NCBI RefSeq assembly: GCF_003030305.1
Contig: NZ_CP023676.1
Location: 2,170,001 to 2,234,000, forward strand
Source: Cutibacterium acnes
GTDB taxonomy: Bacteria; Actinomycetota; Actinomycetes; Propionibacteriales; Propionibacteriaceae
DNA: 64,000 bases
Reading direction: 5' to 3'
In this document: positions 20,504-29,668 of the stretch, piece by piece
Layout of the letters: the number at the start of each line of letters is the position of its first letter
How positions within the stretch are numbered: position 1 is the first letter of the stretch
The notes under the pieces: model-generated
What the model was told of the DNA's origin: nothing
Seen by the model: the letters and a program-made list of their open reading frames with translations, nothing else
Database searches by the model: none
Position numbers and translations under genes: made by a program

Positions 20504-20555
20504 CCGTCAGAGACCAGGCCGTCGCCAACGAGGGCGACGGCCTGGTCTCTGACGG
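20504..20555 (+). terminator. Very long perfect hairpin (23-bp stem) terminator
   Basis: Arms 20504-20526 and 20533-20555 are perfectly complementary over 23 bp, with a 6-base loop, beginning 10 bases after the cupin stop. It can work on both strands, but the oppositely oriented tetR gene ends 250 bases further on. Confidence 0.85.
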
Positions 20556-20579
20556 AACGGCGTCATCACCGGTGTCACC

Positions 20580-20790
20580 GCCCCGACACATGGATCTCCC
20601 TCATCGACCGCGCGATCCTCGGATTCGCCGGGGCCTGCCTGGCCATGGCGTCGATCGGTGCCGTCACTGTCGTACTGACCGGCCGAGACCGTCAGCTCAC
20701 CCTGGCCTTCAACTCCGCAAGCTGGGCCGTCGTCGCCCTCGACTTGTGGAGGCGGGATCGCGGGATGGGGATGCTGCAGGAGGATTCGCG
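20580..20790 (+). pseudogene. Possible C-terminal remnant of an AarF/UbiB (ABC1) kinase-like protein
   Basis: Between the cupin terminator and tetR, one plus-strand frame reads TWISLIDRAILGFAGACLAM...GAVTVVLTG and then WAVVALDLWRRDRG. This is a two-helix membrane tail resembling the C-terminus of actinobacterial AarF/UbiB proteins. No start codon, RBS or kinase domain is present. The resemblance is weak and based on helix pattern and the RxxDRxxLG motif only. Confidence 0.3.
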
Positions 20791-20804
20791 GTCTGGGAAT
20801 GCGA

Positions 20805-21449
20805 TCACTTCTGTGCGACCGAGCCGGGAAACAGCCCGAGCTCCATGCCGGCGATGATGAACTCAACCTTGAGATCGAGGTTGCCGCGCTCACCCATCGA
20901 CTGCACCCCGAACACATCCGGATGCCCTGCCGTCATCTCCCCGATCCTCTCAACGCCGGTCCGTCCTCCTTCATCAGCGGTCAGATAAGGCTGGATCGAC
21001 ACAAAGGTCTCCAAGGTGGTGTCCCCGACAAAGTCGAAGGCGAAAGCAGCCCCCTCGACCCCTCCGGGGACACCAAGCTCTGCCAGTCTCTGCACGATCG
21101 CCGCGATACGAGGCATCGCTGCCCCGAAGGCCTCTGGCTGAGCCATGAGCACCAGCGGAGCCTCTGGATACCGCTCGCACAACGCCCACTGGCGGTCGAC
21201 AACCTGGCGCAGGGCGTCCTGCCAATTGGAGAAGTCGGGATCCGGCTCGATGTCCACCGCGATCTCCGCAATTGCGGCCAACTGCAATTCCTGACGAGAA
21301 CTGAACTCCCGGTACAGGGCGGTGGCCTTCACCCCGAGACGATCAGCAACAGCCCTCAGGGTGAAAGTCTCGATGCCCTCGGCCAGGGCCGCGTCAATCG
21401 CCTGACGTCGCGTGAACGCAGGCTTGCGCCCTGGCCGTTTGCTGATCAT
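20805..21449 (-). CDS. TetR-family transcriptional regulator
   Basis: The 214-residue repressor begins MISKRPGRKPAFTRRQAIDAAL, followed by the helix-turn-helix TLRAVADRLGVKATALYREF (about 30-50). The C-terminal ligand domain is of the TetR_C type. I use the ATG at 21449, which overlaps the stop of the ABC gene by four bases (ATGA). It is the last gene of the exporter operon, so it likely controls this operon in response to a small molecule. Confidence 0.9.
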   Translation of the reverse strand: MISKRPGRKPAFTRRQAIDAALAEGIETFTLRAVADRLGVKATALYREFSSRQELQLAAIAEIAVDIEPDPDFSNWQDALRQVVDRQWALCERYPEAPLVLMAQPEAFGAAMPRIAAIVQRLAELGVPGGVEGAAFAFDFVGDTTLETFVSIQPYLTADEGGRTGVERIGEMTAGHPDVFGVQSMGERGNLDLKVEFIIAGMELGLFPGSVAQK

Positions 21450-23239
21450 TCGCGGCCCACGAGCGACCACCCCTCGGCCCGCTCCCGGGCATGCCACAGA
21501 TCGGCGTAGACACCGCCGCTGGCAATGAGGTCGTCATGGGTTCCCACCTGGCAAACCCTACCGTTGCGGTCGATGACGACGATGCGATCCGCCGAACGGA
21601 TGGTGTCGAGCTTGTGGGCGATGACGAGGATTGTCGAGGACTCGCGCAGCTGGGCCAGGGCGGCCTCGACGTGGGCCTCGTCCTCGGGATCGAGTGCGGA
21701 GGTGGCCTCGTCGAACAGCAGGATCGGGGCGCGTTTCAGCAAGGCGCGAGCCACCGGAACCCGTTGCCGTTCACCGCCAGACAGACGACGACCACCCTCA
21801 CCGACGCTGGCATCCCATCCACCGGGCAGGCGAGCTGCGATCTCGTCGACCCCGGCCAGGGATCCTGCCTTCCATACCTGCTCGTCAGTGGCATCCGGGG
21901 CACCGATGCGAATGTTCTCCGCCAGGGTGGAGTCGTAGAGGTAGACGTCCTGGAAGACCATGGCGAGCTGACTCATGAGCTGCTCGGTCGTCTGGTCGCG
22001 CACGTCCAGTCCCCCGACACGCACCGTCCCCAAGTCGACGCCCCAGAACCGCGCCATGAGCCGGAACAGGGTCGTCTTGCCAGTCCCCGAGGGGCCGACA
22101 ATGGCCGTCAAACCCCCCGCTGGAGCAGTGAACGTGACGTCATGGACGACCGGGTGCTCCTTGTCATAACCGAAGGAGACGTCCTCGAGGGACACCTCAC
22201 CGGGAGCTGTCATGTCGCTCGGGGCCTCGGGCTCGGGCAGCACCTCCGCCGAGAGGATCTCGTCGACCTCACTGACCGGCTTGCGCGCGGTCTCGACGGA
22301 CAGAGCAGCCGAGACGACGTCCTCCAACACCTTGGCGTAGCGCAGCGAGACGCCGACGAAAGCGACCGTCGCGACCGGGGCGAGGGTGCCGTTGCTGCCC
22401 ATGCGCGCGGCCAGCACGATGAGGACGACCGCGACCGCCTGGGCACCCAGACCCGAGAGGAAGTTCGCCGTCACGCCCAGCCCCAGACACTTACGAGCGG
22501 CGCGTTCATTGGCCCGGCGTGCATTCCGAAGCGGCTCGTAGCCCTCGGCTCGTCCGGCGGCCCTCAGCACTGGTTGGGTCTCACAGAACTCGACGATGCG
22601 GGCAGCCAGTTCCTGCTCGGTCGGCTGGACCACCGACTCACCGCGAAGCCACAAGGCCCGCGAGGCGATCATAATCAGACACATCGCAGGCATCGAGATG
22701 AGCAGGGACAACCCCAACTGCCACGACCAGAACCACGAGAGCACCATCATGACGACGGTGGTCGCGGCACCGCGCACGAGTGGGGCGGTGAAATGTGCCA
22801 ACCCCTCGCCCAGGTGCATGAGTCCCTGAATGAGAAGGCGGGACAGGCGGCCGAGGAAACTCGAGCGGAACCATCCCAGTGGCAGGCTCGCCACCTGGTC
22901 GCCGATGCGCACGCTGAGTTTTCCCATGACATCCATCGCGGCGAGATAGCCGATCGTCGACTGGAAGTACGTCACGACGGCCCCGGCAACGGCCAAGGCG
23001 GCGAGCACCCACACCCAGCCCTGCCAGGTCAGTCCCATCGAGGATCCACCCTCGACGAATGCCGTGATCGTCGGGATGACGGCAAACAGGCCAACCCCCT
23101 CGAGGGTTCCCTGAAGACCTGCCAGCCACAGGGAGCGACGGAACTTGGCAGCCCCTTCCTCGGTGAGAAGGGGCCTGAAGGTGTTCAGGAGCAGGATGTC
23201 GCCCGCCCAGGAAAGGCGGGAGTTCATGGTCGTGGTCAT
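21446..23239 (-). CDS. ABC transporter, fused permease/ATPase (IrtB/YbtQ-like half)
   Basis: The 597-residue half-transporter has six transmembrane helices (about residues 30-320), then an ATPase domain with Walker A GPSGTGKTT, signature LSGGERQRV, Walker B ILLFDEATSALD and H-loop VIAHKLDT. All motifs look intact. I use the ATG at 23239, which overlaps the upstream half-transporter stop (ATGA) with GGAAGGAG before it. The longer frame to 23320 adds sequence lying inside the neighbour. It likely forms a heterodimer with the neighbour. The overall type resembles the siderophore-linked IrtAB and YbtPQ pairs. Confidence 0.9.
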   Translation of the reverse strand: MTTTMNSRLSWAGDILLLNTFRPLLTEEGAAKFRRSLWLAGLQGTLEGVGLFAVIPTITAFVEGGSSMGLTWQGWVWVLAALAVAGAVVTYFQSTIGYLAAMDVMGKLSVRIGDQVASLPLGWFRSSFLGRLSRLLIQGLMHLGEGLAHFTAPLVRGAATTVVMMVLSWFWSWQLGLSLLISMPAMCLIMIASRALWLRGESVVQPTEQELAARIVEFCETQPVLRAAGRAEGYEPLRNARRANERAARKCLGLGVTANFLSGLGAQAVAVVLIVLAARMGSNGTLAPVATVAFVGVSLRYAKVLEDVVSAALSVETARKPVSEVDEILSAEVLPEPEAPSDMTAPGEVSLEDVSFGYDKEHPVVHDVTFTAPAGGLTAIVGPSGTGKTTLFRLMARFWGVDLGTVRVGGLDVRDQTTEQLMSQLAMVFQDVYLYDSTLAENIRIGAPDATDEQVWKAGSLAGVDEIAARLPGGWDASVGEGGRRLSGGERQRVPVARALLKRAPILLFDEATSALDPEDEAHVEAALAQLRESSTILVIAHKLDTIRSADRIVVIDRNGRVCQVGTHDDLIASGGVYADLWHARERAEGWSLVGRE

Positions 23240-25056
23240 CGGGTGGCTCCTTCCATCGCTCGCCCTGCCGACAGACGCGCCCAATAGGGCTGATCGGCCA
23301 ATTCCTCGGACGAACCGCAAGCTGCGATGCCACCGTTCTCCATGACGCAGATGACGTCGGCTCCGGCCACCGACTCGGCGTGGTGACCGATGGCGAGCAC
23401 GGTTCGGCCTCGGGCCAGTGCGGCCAGGGCCTGCTGGATCTCCGCCTCGCAGTCCGGATCGGTGGCGGCCGTCGCCTCGTCGAGCACGAGGATCGGGGCG
23501 TCGGCGAGCACGGCGCGAGCAATGGACAACCGCTGTTTCTGACCACCCGAGAAATCAGTGTCATCCCCCAAGACGGTGTCGAAACCCTTCGGCAGGGCGT
23601 CGATGTCGTCAAGGATGTGGGCGGCACGAGCAGCCTCGCGCACCTGATCGTCGGTGGCGTCGGGACGAGCCAAGGTGATGACGTCACGAATGGACCGACG
23701 CTGCATGTACGGATCCTGGAGGACGAAGGACACCAACCGGTAGAGGTCATTCTGGGCAACGTCCTTGAGGTCGACCCCACCGATGCGCACCACCCCGGAA
23801 TCCGGGTCGCGAAAGCGAGCGAGCATCGTCGCCAAGGTCGACTTGCCCGACCCCGACGGCCGGACCAGAGCCGTGACAGTTCCTGGACGCAGTGTCAGGT
23901 TGACATGACTCAGCGCCGGAATGACGCCGTCAGGGGTGAGGTAGGAGGAGCTGACGTCGTCGAAGGTGACCGTCATGTCGTCAGGAATCCGCACGCTGAC
24001 CTGTGGATGGCTGATCTGCTCGATGGACAGCACGTCCTGCAGACGCAGAGCCGCGTTGCCGGCCTGTTGGTAACCCCATGCCATGTTGCCCAGTACCTCG
24101 ATGGTGCGCGGCAGGACCAGGGCGATGAGTGAACAGGTGAGGACGTCGGTGACGCCCACCCAGCCGGCCTTGGCCATGAGTAGACCGAATCTTAGATTGA
24201 TCGCCATGAGAGCTGCCACCGAGATCACCGACAGAGACAGGGCCGACGCCTTGATGAGCGGGCCACACCAGTCCCAGTAGAACCGGGCGAACTCCTCGCA
24301 CGCACGGGTGAAGCGACGATGGGCCTTGCCGGTCTGTCCGACGTTCTTGACGACGTGGATCCCCTCCGTCAGCTCGATCGACGAGGACGAGATGTCGGCG
24401 AGCTTGTCGTCCATCTCGGCGGTCTTGGTGGCCATGTCTCGCATCGTCACCCACTGCAGCAGGGCGTAGATTGGGAAGGTGGCGATGGAGAGAAATCCCA
24501 GCCGCCAGTCCACCACGAAGGCATAGACGAGCAGTACGAGCGGAACTCCCACGGCTGCGGTTTGCTCAACGGGCGCATGGGCGACGAGCATGTGGATCTG
24601 GACGGTGTCGTCCTGGATGGCCTTGCGCACCCGACCGGTTGACGACGAGCTGAACCAGGCCAGTGGGGCCTTCGAGATGCGGTCGATGATGCGGTCCTGG
24701 AGTATGTTGCGCAGCTTGATGTCGGCGATGTGAGTGATGACGAGGGCCAACACGTAGAGCAGGGCCTGGAGGCAGAAGGCCATCCACAGCACATTGGCGG
24801 TCCGGGTGAGCGCCTCGTGGTCGACGTGGTCACCTAGCAGGATCGCGCCGAGTCTCGTCAGGGCGACGTACGGGGCAAGGGCGACGATGCAGGACGCAAT
24901 GACGAGGATCCGCGCGATCAGGACGTACTCGCGGATAGGTTTCATGATCGACGACAGGGCCTTGCCACCGGCACGGTGCTTGGTCTGGTAGTCGCGAATA
25001 TCTTCCGGTGCGGCAGCGCCGGGGCACACCTGCGGGGACGTGGAGGTCTTGCTCAC
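23236..25056 (-). CDS. ABC transporter, fused permease/ATPase (IrtA/YbtP-like half) with altered Walker A
   Basis: The 606-residue partner of the following half-transporter has its TM domain at about 45-340 and ATPase at about 360-595. The Walker A reads RPSGSGKST, with Arg in place of the first Gly. The signature is FSGGQKQRLS, Walker B is ILVLDEATAATD (D-loop unusual) and the switch is IGHHAES. One degenerate nucleotide site is common in heterodimeric ABC exporters. A small membrane protein gene overlaps its start by ATGA. With the iron-box-like site upstream, transport of a siderophore or iron-responsive cargo is a reasonable inference. Confidence 0.88.
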   Translation of the reverse strand: MSKTSTSPQVCPGAAAPEDIRDYQTKHRAGGKALSSIMKPIREYVLIARILVIASCIVALAPYVALTRLGAILLGDHVDHEALTRTANVLWMAFCLQALLYVLALVITHIADIKLRNILQDRIIDRISKAPLAWFSSSSTGRVRKAIQDDTVQIHMLVAHAPVEQTAAVGVPLVLLVYAFVVDWRLGFLSIATFPIYALLQWVTMRDMATKTAEMDDKLADISSSSIELTEGIHVVKNVGQTGKAHRRFTRACEEFARFYWDWCGPLIKASALSLSVISVAALMAINLRFGLLMAKAGWVGVTDVLTCSLIALVLPRTIEVLGNMAWGYQQAGNAALRLQDVLSIEQISHPQVSVRIPDDMTVTFDDVSSSYLTPDGVIPALSHVNLTLRPGTVTALVRPSGSGKSTLATMLARFRDPDSGVVRIGGVDLKDVAQNDLYRLVSFVLQDPYMQRRSIRDVITLARPDATDDQVREAARAAHILDDIDALPKGFDTVLGDDTDFSGGQKQRLSIARAVLADAPILVLDEATAATDPDCEAEIQQALAALARGRTVLAIGHHAESVAGADVICVMENGGIAACGSSEELADQPYWARLSAGRAMEGATR

Positions 25057-25280
25057 TTCGTCAGTCCTGCCCGCTGGAAGTGCTTGCGACCCACCTTGAT
25101 GCCCAACCAGCCACCGGCCAGCCCCAGCAGGAAGACGATGACATAGAGGAACAGGGTGCGTGGGTCCACAGCGCCGTGGAACCCCCGAGTGCGGGGCCGA
25201 TGGGTGGCGGTCAGCGCGCTTCCAGCCATGGCGCGGGCCATCGGGAGCGGGTGGATGTCACCTTGTCGGGCCACGGTCAC
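25053..25280 (-). CDS. Small single-helix membrane protein at the head of the ABC operon
   Basis: The 75-residue frame starts at GTG 25280 (an ATG at 25241 is an alternative). It has a basic N-terminal half and one transmembrane helix, TLFLYVIVFLLGLAGGWLG, near residue 45, then a Lys/Arg tail. Its stop overlaps the first ABC gene (ATGA). No family is recognised. Conserved coupling suggests a role with the exporter. Confidence 0.55.
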   Translation of the reverse strand: MTVARQGDIHPLPMARAMAGSALTATHRPRTRGFHGAVDPRTLFLYVIVFLLGLAGGWLGIKVGRKHFQRAGLTK

Positions 25281-25292
25281 CTCGTCACAATT

Positions 25293-25311
25293 CGTAAGGC
25301 AACCCTAACTC
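25293..25311 (-). promoter_or_regulatory. Iron-box-like (DtxR/IdeR type) operator candidate
   Basis: The segment contains TAAGGCAACCCTAACT (25295-25310), which matches the DtxR/IdeR consensus core TTAGGTTAGCCTAACC at 11 of 16 positions. It lies just upstream of the coupled operon small protein-ABC-ABC-TetR, in an AT-rich promoter-like stretch (25300-25345). The position suits iron-dependent repression. Confidence 0.5.
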
Positions 25312-25550
25312 ATTAGTTATCCTCGTTAATAAATAGGAGTCATTCACGTCCTGGCAAGGAGATACACTCACAGGCCAGACAGGCGGTCCTACTGGTGACG
25401 CCGGAGGGCACACCACGTTCGGAGGAATCGCGGCCTCGTGCAGGCGCGATCACCACGGGCATTGCCCGTCACCACCTCAACGCGAACACCACAGGACTCG
25501 CCCTGCCCCCACGGCTACCCTTGAAGTGAGTTGATCGAGAGGAGACCCTC

Positions 25551-26234
25551 GTGGGAATCGGAAGCAACATCGGCAAGGCCCTGCTGGCTCAGGCACCCGA
25601 CATGGCACCCGGCGCGGCCGTCTCGATGCTGCGCAGCATCCTGGGATTCGCCATCGACGGTGCCTCGTCGCTGCCAGGAGCGCGTCAGGCCGCTGGCAAG
25701 ACCCTCACCAAGCACGACGGTGACGTCGAACAGGCCATCAGCTCCCTCGTCAACCAGCACATCGCCATGGCCGGTGCACAGGGATTCGTCTCCAACCTCG
25801 GTGGCGTCGTCACCTTGGCCGTGACCATCCCCGCCAATATCTCGGGCGTCGCGATCGTCCAGGCCCGCATGGTGGCTGCCATCGCCCACCTGCGCGGCTA
25901 CGACCTTGACGACCAGCGCGTCCGGACCGCCATCCTCGCCACCCTCATGGGTCAGCGTGAGGTCGACAGCCTCATTCACGAGGAGAAGCTTCCGACGACC
26001 CCGATGGGCATCGCCACCGCCCCGGTGGGGGACGCCGATCTGGAGAAGGTTGTCGCCCGTAACCTCGTCAACGTCCTCATGGGCCAGGTTGCGGGCAAGA
26101 AACTGCCGGTCTTCGTCTCCAAGCGCGTGCCCGTGTTAGGTGGTGGAGTCGGAGCCACCACCGACGGGTTCACCACCTGGAGCGTCGCTCGTTACGCCCG
26201 CAAGCAGTTCCCGACCCGCCGCCCGCGCGGCTGA
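25551..26234 (+). CDS. EcsC-family protein
   Basis: The 227-residue EcsC-like protein has a GTG start behind GAGAGGAGA. The amphipathic central helices around GGVVTLAVTIPANISGVAIVQARMVAAIAHLRGYD and the following DLDDQRVRTAILATLMG are characteristic. EcsC proteins are associated with membranes and have no settled biochemical role. The gene stands alone; divergent to it lies the iron-box operon. Confidence 0.8.
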   Translation: MGIGSNIGKALLAQAPDMAPGAAVSMLRSILGFAIDGASSLPGARQAAGKTLTKHDGDVEQAISSLVNQHIAMAGAQGFVSNLGGVVTLAVTIPANISGVAIVQARMVAAIAHLRGYDLDDQRVRTAILATLMGQREVDSLIHEEKLPTTPMGIATAPVGDADLEKVVARNLVNVLMGQVAGKKLPVFVSKRVPVLGGGVGATTDGFTTWSVARYARKQFPTRRPRG

Positions 26235-26264
26235 GGCCAGGATCTGTGTTCGGCCCGGGAGGCG

Positions 26265-27536
26265 TCAGAAGGTTTGCCGACGGCGTGCCCCGGGCCGACG
26301 TGTGCGGCTGCGACGAAGCAGTCCGACAGCCCGCGCAGCCGTCGTGCCGATGAGCAGACCCAGCGCGATCGAGCCAATGATTCCCGTGGACTCCAACGCC
26401 GTCGCGCCAGCCACGGGGGTGCCCGCGCCCAGTTGGGTCAGGGACACCAGGCCCAGGGATCCCGGGACCAACAACCAGAAGCTCGGCAGGAAGAGCACCA
26501 GACGCGGTAGTCGCGGGCGATGCATCTCGATCACCGATGATCCGAAACTCGCCACGGTCGCTCCCAGCAGGCCGCCGCCCCAGGTGGCCCCGGCAACCGT
26601 CTGGCCGATGATCTGGAAGGTCAGGGTGGTGGCCAACATGAGGGCCACCCACGGGACGAGGTATCTGGGTATCGACTCCATGAGACTCATCCCGGCGGTC
26701 AGGAGCAGGACGCCGAGGAATGGCACCCACAACCCTCGCCAGGGAATGATCTGGTTGTTGAGCTGGTCGACGGGGACCTTTGTCAGCCACGCCGCACCGA
26801 GAACACCCGCTGTGAACATGGCCAACTGGGCGGTCCCGAACCCCAGACGCGACGCGCCCGCCATCATCGCCCCTGCCGCCAGTTCAGCCACCCCGGTAAC
26901 GATGAGGGCACCGGGAAGCAGCACCGCGATGGGCGGCAGCAGGCTTCGCAGCGGCCCCTCGATGAGTCCGAGTCGCGCGACCCAGAAGGCACACAGTGCG
27001 ACGACAAACGCGGCCAGGAACGGGGTGAGGACGGCCAGGGCCTTCCTCTTGCCGGACAACCATATGAATCCGGCGGTGACCTGACCGGCCAGCACGGAGA
27101 ACAGCACGCTGGGCCACAACGGCTGCAGTACCAGGGCGATGCCCGAGGCGACGCACACCATGCCACCATGCAGACCCAGGCGCGGGTAACGTGGCGGGAT
27201 GGAACGCAAGTCCCGCAGTTGCTCGAGGGCCTCGACCGGGCCGATGGTGCCGTCGAGGAGCTGCTGACGGATACGAGCTGTGGTGGCGCTCTGGTCCAGA
27301 CGGATGGTTCCTTCCACCGATTCGAAGGTTGCGGGGGTGCCACCTCCCAGGCTCACCACGACCCCGGTGGGCCAACCCTGTACCTGGACGTCGGGGCATC
27401 CCAGGTACCGACCGACGCTGCGGGTGTCGGCCTCCACCTCGTGCACCGGCTGACCACCGGCGATACCGGCTGCGGCAACGTAAGCCAGCAGTCGGCGGAC
27501 GCCATTTTCGTCGAGCTCGTCCACTCCAGGCCCCAT
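26265..27536 (-). CDS. thrE: ThrE-family threonine/serine exporter
   Basis: The protein (423 residues from ATG 27536; an in-frame TTG at 27560 adds eight) has an N-terminal DUF1212 domain (about 1-250). This comprises a soluble part with the characteristic Glu/Asp-rich segment, then about five helices. A second ThrE domain of about five helices follows. Family landmarks include RRLLAYVAAAGIAGGQPVHEV, GVAELAAGAMMAGASRLGFG and PSFWLLVPGSLGL. It would export threonine/serine using the proton gradient. The C-terminus is Arg-rich. It is transcribed convergently with the EcsC gene. Confidence 0.88.
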   Translation of the reverse strand: MGPGVDELDENGVRRLLAYVAAAGIAGGQPVHEVEADTRSVGRYLGCPDVQVQGWPTGVVVSLGGGTPATFESVEGTIRLDQSATTARIRQQLLDGTIGPVEALEQLRDLRSIPPRYPRLGLHGGMVCVASGIALVLQPLWPSVLFSVLAGQVTAGFIWLSGKRKALAVLTPFLAAFVVALCAFWVARLGLIEGPLRSLLPPIAVLLPGALIVTGVAELAAGAMMAGASRLGFGTAQLAMFTAGVLGAAWLTKVPVDQLNNQIIPWRGLWVPFLGVLLLTAGMSLMESIPRYLVPWVALMLATTLTFQIIGQTVAGATWGGGLLGATVASFGSSVIEMHRPRLPRLVLFLPSFWLLVPGSLGLVSLTQLGAGTPVAGATALESTGIIGSIALGLLIGTTAARAVGLLRRSRTRRPGARRRQTF

Positions 27537-27614
27537 CGTCGATACCGTCGCCAGGATCAATCGTCGCGCACCTTGGGCCCTTCGGCACGCCAGTGGCCGA
27601 AATCAATATACGGG

Positions 27615-28319
27615 TCAGGGACGTAGGGATTTCACTCCGCCCAGCCCTCGTGCATACCCGACAACCCCGAGGAGGGCACAGACGGCAGCACACACCACAG
27701 CCACAACAGACACCCCCCGCACACTTCCCTCGACGGCAGCTGTTTGTCCTAGATAGCCGCCGGGGAGAAATCGCAGGAAGGTGTTTGACTGCGCGACGAC
27801 CATGATCAGGTAGGCAAGGGGGCCGCACAATGGCCCACTTTTGCGCGACAGCACCCCCGTGGCAAACAATGCGACACCGGTGCACAGCAGGCAGGTGACC
27901 GAGAACCCGATGAATGGAGACCACGGCAGCTGAAACCGCGCGGGCATTTCCGGTACTAACACGGAATCACCATCGGGTATTAATTCGACGGGAAGCGACC
28001 GCAGTATCCACCCCGTGAGCAGTGGAAGAGCAGCGGCGCACAAGCATATCCACAGCCCCATTGACCCATACCCAATTTCCAGGGAGCGAATCGAAGCTCT
28101 CTCGACCCACCCCATGCCCGACGAGACGCACCACATGATGGTGGCGCAACCGACCAGACTGGTCAGCTCGAGACCTGTCACAGGGCGATCCCACACGTCC
28201 CCCGATGCCACCGACAGACGCGTCTTCCACAGGAAAAAGGCCACGACAACGGCCGCAACCGGCACGGCAACAAGGGCTACGGCATGGCGCCCTTTCAAGA
28301 AAGTCACGATGCTCATCAT
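27615..28319 (-). CDS. ABC transporter membrane subunit 2 of the peptide-ABC operon
   Basis: The 234-residue hydrophobic protein has about six predicted helices and no recognised family. It is the last gene of a four-gene operon. I use ATG 28319, which overlaps the stop of the preceding permease (ATGATGA). In ABC-2-like exporters two dissimilar membrane subunits with one ATPase are common, so it probably pairs with the preceding gene. Confidence 0.65.
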   Translation of the reverse strand: MMSIVTFLKGRHAVALVAVPVAAVVVAFFLWKTRLSVASGDVWDRPVTGLELTSLVGCATIMWCVSSGMGWVERASIRSLEIGYGSMGLWICLCAAALPLLTGWILRSLPVELIPDGDSVLVPEMPARFQLPWSPFIGFSVTCLLCTGVALFATGVLSRKSGPLCGPLAYLIMVVAQSNTFLRFLPGGYLGQTAAVEGSVRGVSVVAVVCAAVCALLGVVGYARGLGGVKSLRP

Positions 28320-29668
28320 CGGTGCAGATCGCTGGAGGTCAACGAGCACCCCTCGATCGCCTGACGATGGTGCGTGTACCACTGGCGAAATGCGGTGACA
28401 TCCATGCCGTCAAGGTCATTTCGTTCCGAACTTGGCGCATCATCATACTGGAATCCAGCCAGCCGAAGAATGGTGCGTTCCACGGAATTAACGCCGTCGA
28501 AGGCCTCGATCTGCTGGGGTGTCATCTCTGTAGAGAAAGTACATGCGTCTTGACCGGAAAAAGACTGAGCCAGACCCTGAGCCGTCATATCCGATAATTG
28601 TTGCGCAGAATCATATACGGTCGCATGTCCGAGATCCATGACGAACTGCTTGCTGCGTGCGTGGTATCCAGGCTCAGCAAGTAGGACGTCGTGAGGTACC
28701 GCCGTAGGCGGCATGACGGACACGACGCGCTGAGCGGGTTGCGCGTAGGACAAGGCGAGACTGCGATGTGCCGGCATGACGCACACCCGTACGTCTTCGT
28801 GTGACGAACACCCGAAGGCCAGTGGCGCATCGCGGAACAACGGCACTGGCATGACGACCCCCAGGGCAGCGATGATGAGCGGTGGGGCGACCAGGGCCAC
28901 ACATGGCACCACCCGACGCCACGTAAAACCGCCGGAGCGAACCGTGGACCAACGGCTGGCAGCCAGGATGCACGAGACGGAGACGATGCAAAAGAAGATG
29001 GTGCGCATGGTCACGGCCGAGGCCGTGGCGGTGTGGTTGCCACTCGGCTCTGCCATGTCCATGGACCACGCGAAGACCACCGAGCCATACCCGGTGTTGG
29101 CAAAGAGATTCTCGTTGACAAGGACCGGTATTCCGACCACAGCGATGCACACAACCGGCGCCACCACCCACACGATGGGGTGGGACACCATCGCGGCTAC
29201 CAGGTGAGCAACGGCCACCAGAGCCGGGAAGGACAGCAGAACGACGATAAGGTCTGCGACCTCGGGGGCAGTCGGGGATGCGTTGATCCAGGCCTTGACG
29301 ACCAGGGGCGCCGCAACGACAACGGTCCCGATGAGCAGGGCAGCCGCCTGACGCCAGAACCAGTGCCAGTGGATGCTGAGAATGGACCTTGCCGGAGCAA
29401 CCCCGACAATCATGTCCGACGGTGCCATGCGGGCCGCCGATCCTGCCCCGATGAGGCCGGCCACGATGGCCCACAACATACTGGACTCCCGGATGGTGAC
29501 GGTGACGTCCTGCACCTGCCACACTCCCCAGGACCATGATCCTCGCAGCGCAATGAGACTGCAGACGGCACCGCTGGCCGTTACGAGAATCGCATACCAT
29601 GATGGGAAGGGGAATGCCACGCGGTGGAGACCACGCAACGGGCGTATATCCCGGGGCGACACGGACAT
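28316..29668 (-). CDS. ABC transporter membrane subunit 1 with extracytoplasmic domain
   Basis: The 450-residue protein has about seven helices up to residue 270 and then a soluble C-terminal domain of about 170 residues that should lie outside the membrane. Its start overlaps the ATPase stop by one base (TGATG). The layout, with an N-terminal permease and a C-terminal exposed domain, is not one I recognise. Proximity to a secreted small protein suggests the exposed domain may meet that product. Confidence 0.65.
   Translation of the reverse strand: MSVSPRDIRPLRGLHRVAFPFPSWYAILVTASGAVCSLIALRGSWSWGVWQVQDVTVTIRESSMLWAIVAGLIGAGSAARMAPSDMIVGVAPARSILSIHWHWFWRQAAALLIGTVVVAAPLVVKAWINASPTAPEVADLIVVLLSFPALVAVAHLVAAMVSHPIVWVVAPVVCIAVVGIPVLVNENLFANTGYGSVVFAWSMDMAEPSGNHTATASAVTMRTIFFCIVSVSCILAASRWSTVRSGGFTWRRVVPCVALVAPPLIIAALGVVMPVPLFRDAPLAFGCSSHEDVRVCVMPAHRSLALSYAQPAQRVVSVMPPTAVPHDVLLAEPGYHARSKQFVMDLGHATVYDSAQQLSDMTAQGLAQSFSGQDACTFSTEMTPQQIEAFDGVNSVERTILRLAGFQYDDAPSSERNDLDGMDVTAFRQWYTHHRQAIEGCSLTSSDLHR

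Noticed and set aside
21491-23287. 598-aa plus-strand ORF
   Set aside because: Antisense of the ABC half-transporter; Gln/Arg/His-rich composition typical of a shadow.
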